Shown in pieces: positions 63,075 to 64,000 of a stretch of 64,000 nucleotides of DNA (positions within the stretch are counted from its first letter, which is position 1; the number at the start of each line of letters is the position of its first letter). Made by a program: the position numbers and the translations under genes. Under the pieces are notes generated by a model that searched no databases, was not told the DNA's origin, and worked only from the letters and a program-made list of their open reading frames with translations. Source of the stretch: an uncultured Clostridia bacterium (GTDB lineage Bacteria; Bacillota; Clostridia; Oscillospirales; Ruminococcaceae); assembly GCA_947625615.1 (NCBI GenBank), contig CANQPB010000002.1, forward strand, positions 48,791-112,790. The letters run 5' to 3'.

Positions 63075-63845
63075 TTAAACCTTTGATTTTATTCTGCTCA
63101 ACGCGCTCTTTTCGAGGCGGGAAACCTGCGCCTGAGATATGCCTATCTCCTTCGCCACCTCCACCTGCGTCTTTCCCTGATAGAATCTCAGATACAAAAT
63201 ATTCTTTTCCCGCTCCGAGAGCATTAAAATAGCCTCTTTCAGCATGATCTCGTCTATCCAGCCCTCGTCGCTCGAGCGGTCGCCGAGCTGGTCGAGCATA
63301 TAAAGCACGTCGCCGGAATTTGAATACACCGGCTCGTATATCGAGACCGGCTCGCTGACAGATTCGAGCGCAAAGACTATCTCAGATTTCGGGACGCCCA
63401 GAACTTTTGAGATATCGTCCGCCGTAGGCTCCCGCTCCGAGCCGTTTTGCAGGCTCTCCCTCACCTGCATCGCCCTATAGGCGAGATCTCTTGTCGAACG
63501 GCTCACGCGGATTGAATTGTTGTCCCGAAGATATCGTCTCAGCTCGCCGCTTATCATAGGGACGGCATAGGTTGAAAATCTCACGTCCAAAGAAAGGTCG
63601 AAGTTGTCAATAGCTTTTATAAGCCCCACAACGCCCACCTGAAAGAGGTCGTCGGGCTGGGCGCCGCGGTTCATAAATTTCTGTATAACGCTCAGAACGA
63701 GCCTGAGGTTGCCCTCGATAAGCTCCTCTCTCGCCGATCTGTCCCCGCCCCTTGCAAGCTTAAGGAGGCGGGTCTTTTCCTCCTCGCTCAGCACCCTGAG
63801 CTTCGAGGTGTTCACTCCGCTGATCTCAACTTTATTATACTGCAT
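63075..63845 (-). CDS. sigG: RNA polymerase forespore sigma factor sigma-G
   Basis: A 256-aa sigma-70 family protein with the sigma-G N-terminus VEISGVNTSKLRVLSEEEK. Region 2 has ARGGDRSAREELIEGNLRLV and FQVGVVGLIKAIDNFDLSLD, a middle region 3 follows, and region 4 has LSEREKNILYLRFYQGKTQ and EVAKEIGISQAQVSRLEKS. The NTSKL motif separates it from sigma-F. Sigma-G drives late forespore genes after engulfment, which requires the SpoIIIA channel encoded at 47-52 kb. GGGAG precedes the ATG. spoIIGA and sigE, if conserved, would lie beyond the right edge. Confidence 0.94.
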   Translation of the reverse strand: MQYNKVEISGVNTSKLRVLSEEEKTRLLKLARGGDRSAREELIEGNLRLVLSVIQKFMNRGAQPDDLFQVGVVGLIKAIDNFDLSLDVRFSTYAVPMISGELRRYLRDNNSIRVSRSTRDLAYRAMQVRESLQNGSEREPTADDISKVLGVPKSEIVFALESVSEPVSIYEPVYSNSGDVLYMLDQLGDRSSDEGWIDEIMLKEAILMLSEREKNILYLRFYQGKTQVEVAKEIGISQAQVSRLEKSALSRIKSKV

Positions 63846-63874
63846 GGCAATCTCCCAAAACTAAGTTTTGAGAT

Positions 63875-63904
63875 AATTATTGCCTGCACGTCCGCGGGGT
63901 ATTC
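63875..63904 (-). promoter_or_regulatory. Forespore sigma-F/sigma-G type promoter for sigG
   Basis: On the minus strand, GAATA (63900-63904), a 15-nt spacer and GGCAATAATT (63875-63884). This fits the forespore consensus (-35 G-x-ATA and -10 GG-xx-AxA-x-T). The start would be about 20 nt upstream of the sigG ATG. A 6-bp hairpin (AAAACT, AGTTTT) lies in the short leader. The rest of 63905-64000 shows no gene; a TTGACA on the minus strand has no partner -10. Confidence 0.6.
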
Positions 63905-64000
63905 AAAAACAGCTAAGCCATTATTTGGTACTGTCAAGTATTTTTCGCAAATTCATATAGAATGAAGTAATATTTTTGGATTATCACCCTCGGCATGCCG

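Noticed and set aside
63930..63950. Sigma-A promoter before sigG (TTGACA on the minus strand)
   Set aside because: No acceptable -10 lies 16-18 nt downstream; the forespore-type promoter closer to the gene is better.

Overview
The window is a 64 kb piece of a bacterial chromosome. It almost certainly comes from a spore-forming member of the Clostridia, with gene content and order resembling Oscillospirales/Ruminococcaceae-type gut anaerobes. The evidence is the complete spoIIIAA-AH operon, sigG, yqfC-yqfD, yunB and a ylbJ-like gene; Firmicute markers such as divIVA, sepF, ylmH, mutS2, dnaI and a T-box leader; a two-subunit transketolase; an anaerobe-type NfnAB; and GatCAB. There is no phage, transposon, CRISPR array or defence island. 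Nearly every gene is on the minus strand. The exceptions are ylbJ (7.9-8.9 kb) and dnaD-dnaI (31.5-33.5 kb).

Layout, in window coordinates. 0-8 kb: an Xer-type recombinase cut by the left edge, with a palindromic dif-like site beside it, then (read right to left) yqfC-yqfD-phoH-ybeY-era-yqzL-recO-mutS2. 8-15 kb: ylbJ on plus, then yunB-ligA/gatC-gatA-gatB on minus; ligA has no stop codon of its own and runs in frame into gatC. 15-24 kb: a split transketolase, and sepF-ylmH-divIVA-ileS-lspA-rluD-HAD behind a strong sigma-A promoter. 24-31 kb: ylbF-mutS-mutL-miaA and an HlyD-like protein. 31-34 kb: dnaD-dnaI on plus and tRNA-His on minus. 34-47.6 kb: a long housekeeping run asp23-nusB-(tsaD-like)-xseA-xseB-ispA-dxs-tlyA-nadK-argR-recN-pfpI-mltG-U32-manA. 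47.6-52.3 kb: spoIIIAA-AH. 52.3-53.4 kb: yajC and a small membrane protein. 53.4-60.6 kb: two large exported proteins sharing GHL10-like glycosidase domains, followed by nfnA-nfnB. 60.7-64 kb: T-box-controlled tyrS, a lipoprotein, and sigG with a forespore-type promoter.

Functionally the window combines DNA repair and recombination (xer, mutS2, recO, ligA, mutS, mutL, recN, xseAB), RNA maturation and translation (ybeY, era, gatCAB, ileS, tyrS, miaA, tlyA, rluD, tRNA-His), cell division and wall work (sepF, divIVA, mltG, the amidase) and sporulation genes. Several sporulation loci carry promoter-like sequences for sigma-E or sigma-F/G.

The most unusual signals are: the perfectly palindromic 11-6-11 dif-like site next to a XerS-like recombinase gene; the in-frame ligA-gatC fusion with an internal Shine-Dalgarno; a terminator hairpin whose 3' arm carries the Shine-Dalgarno of the next gene (after yajC); and the paired GHL10 proteins. 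Functions are assigned from motifs, length and gene order read directly from the sequence. No database search was run.
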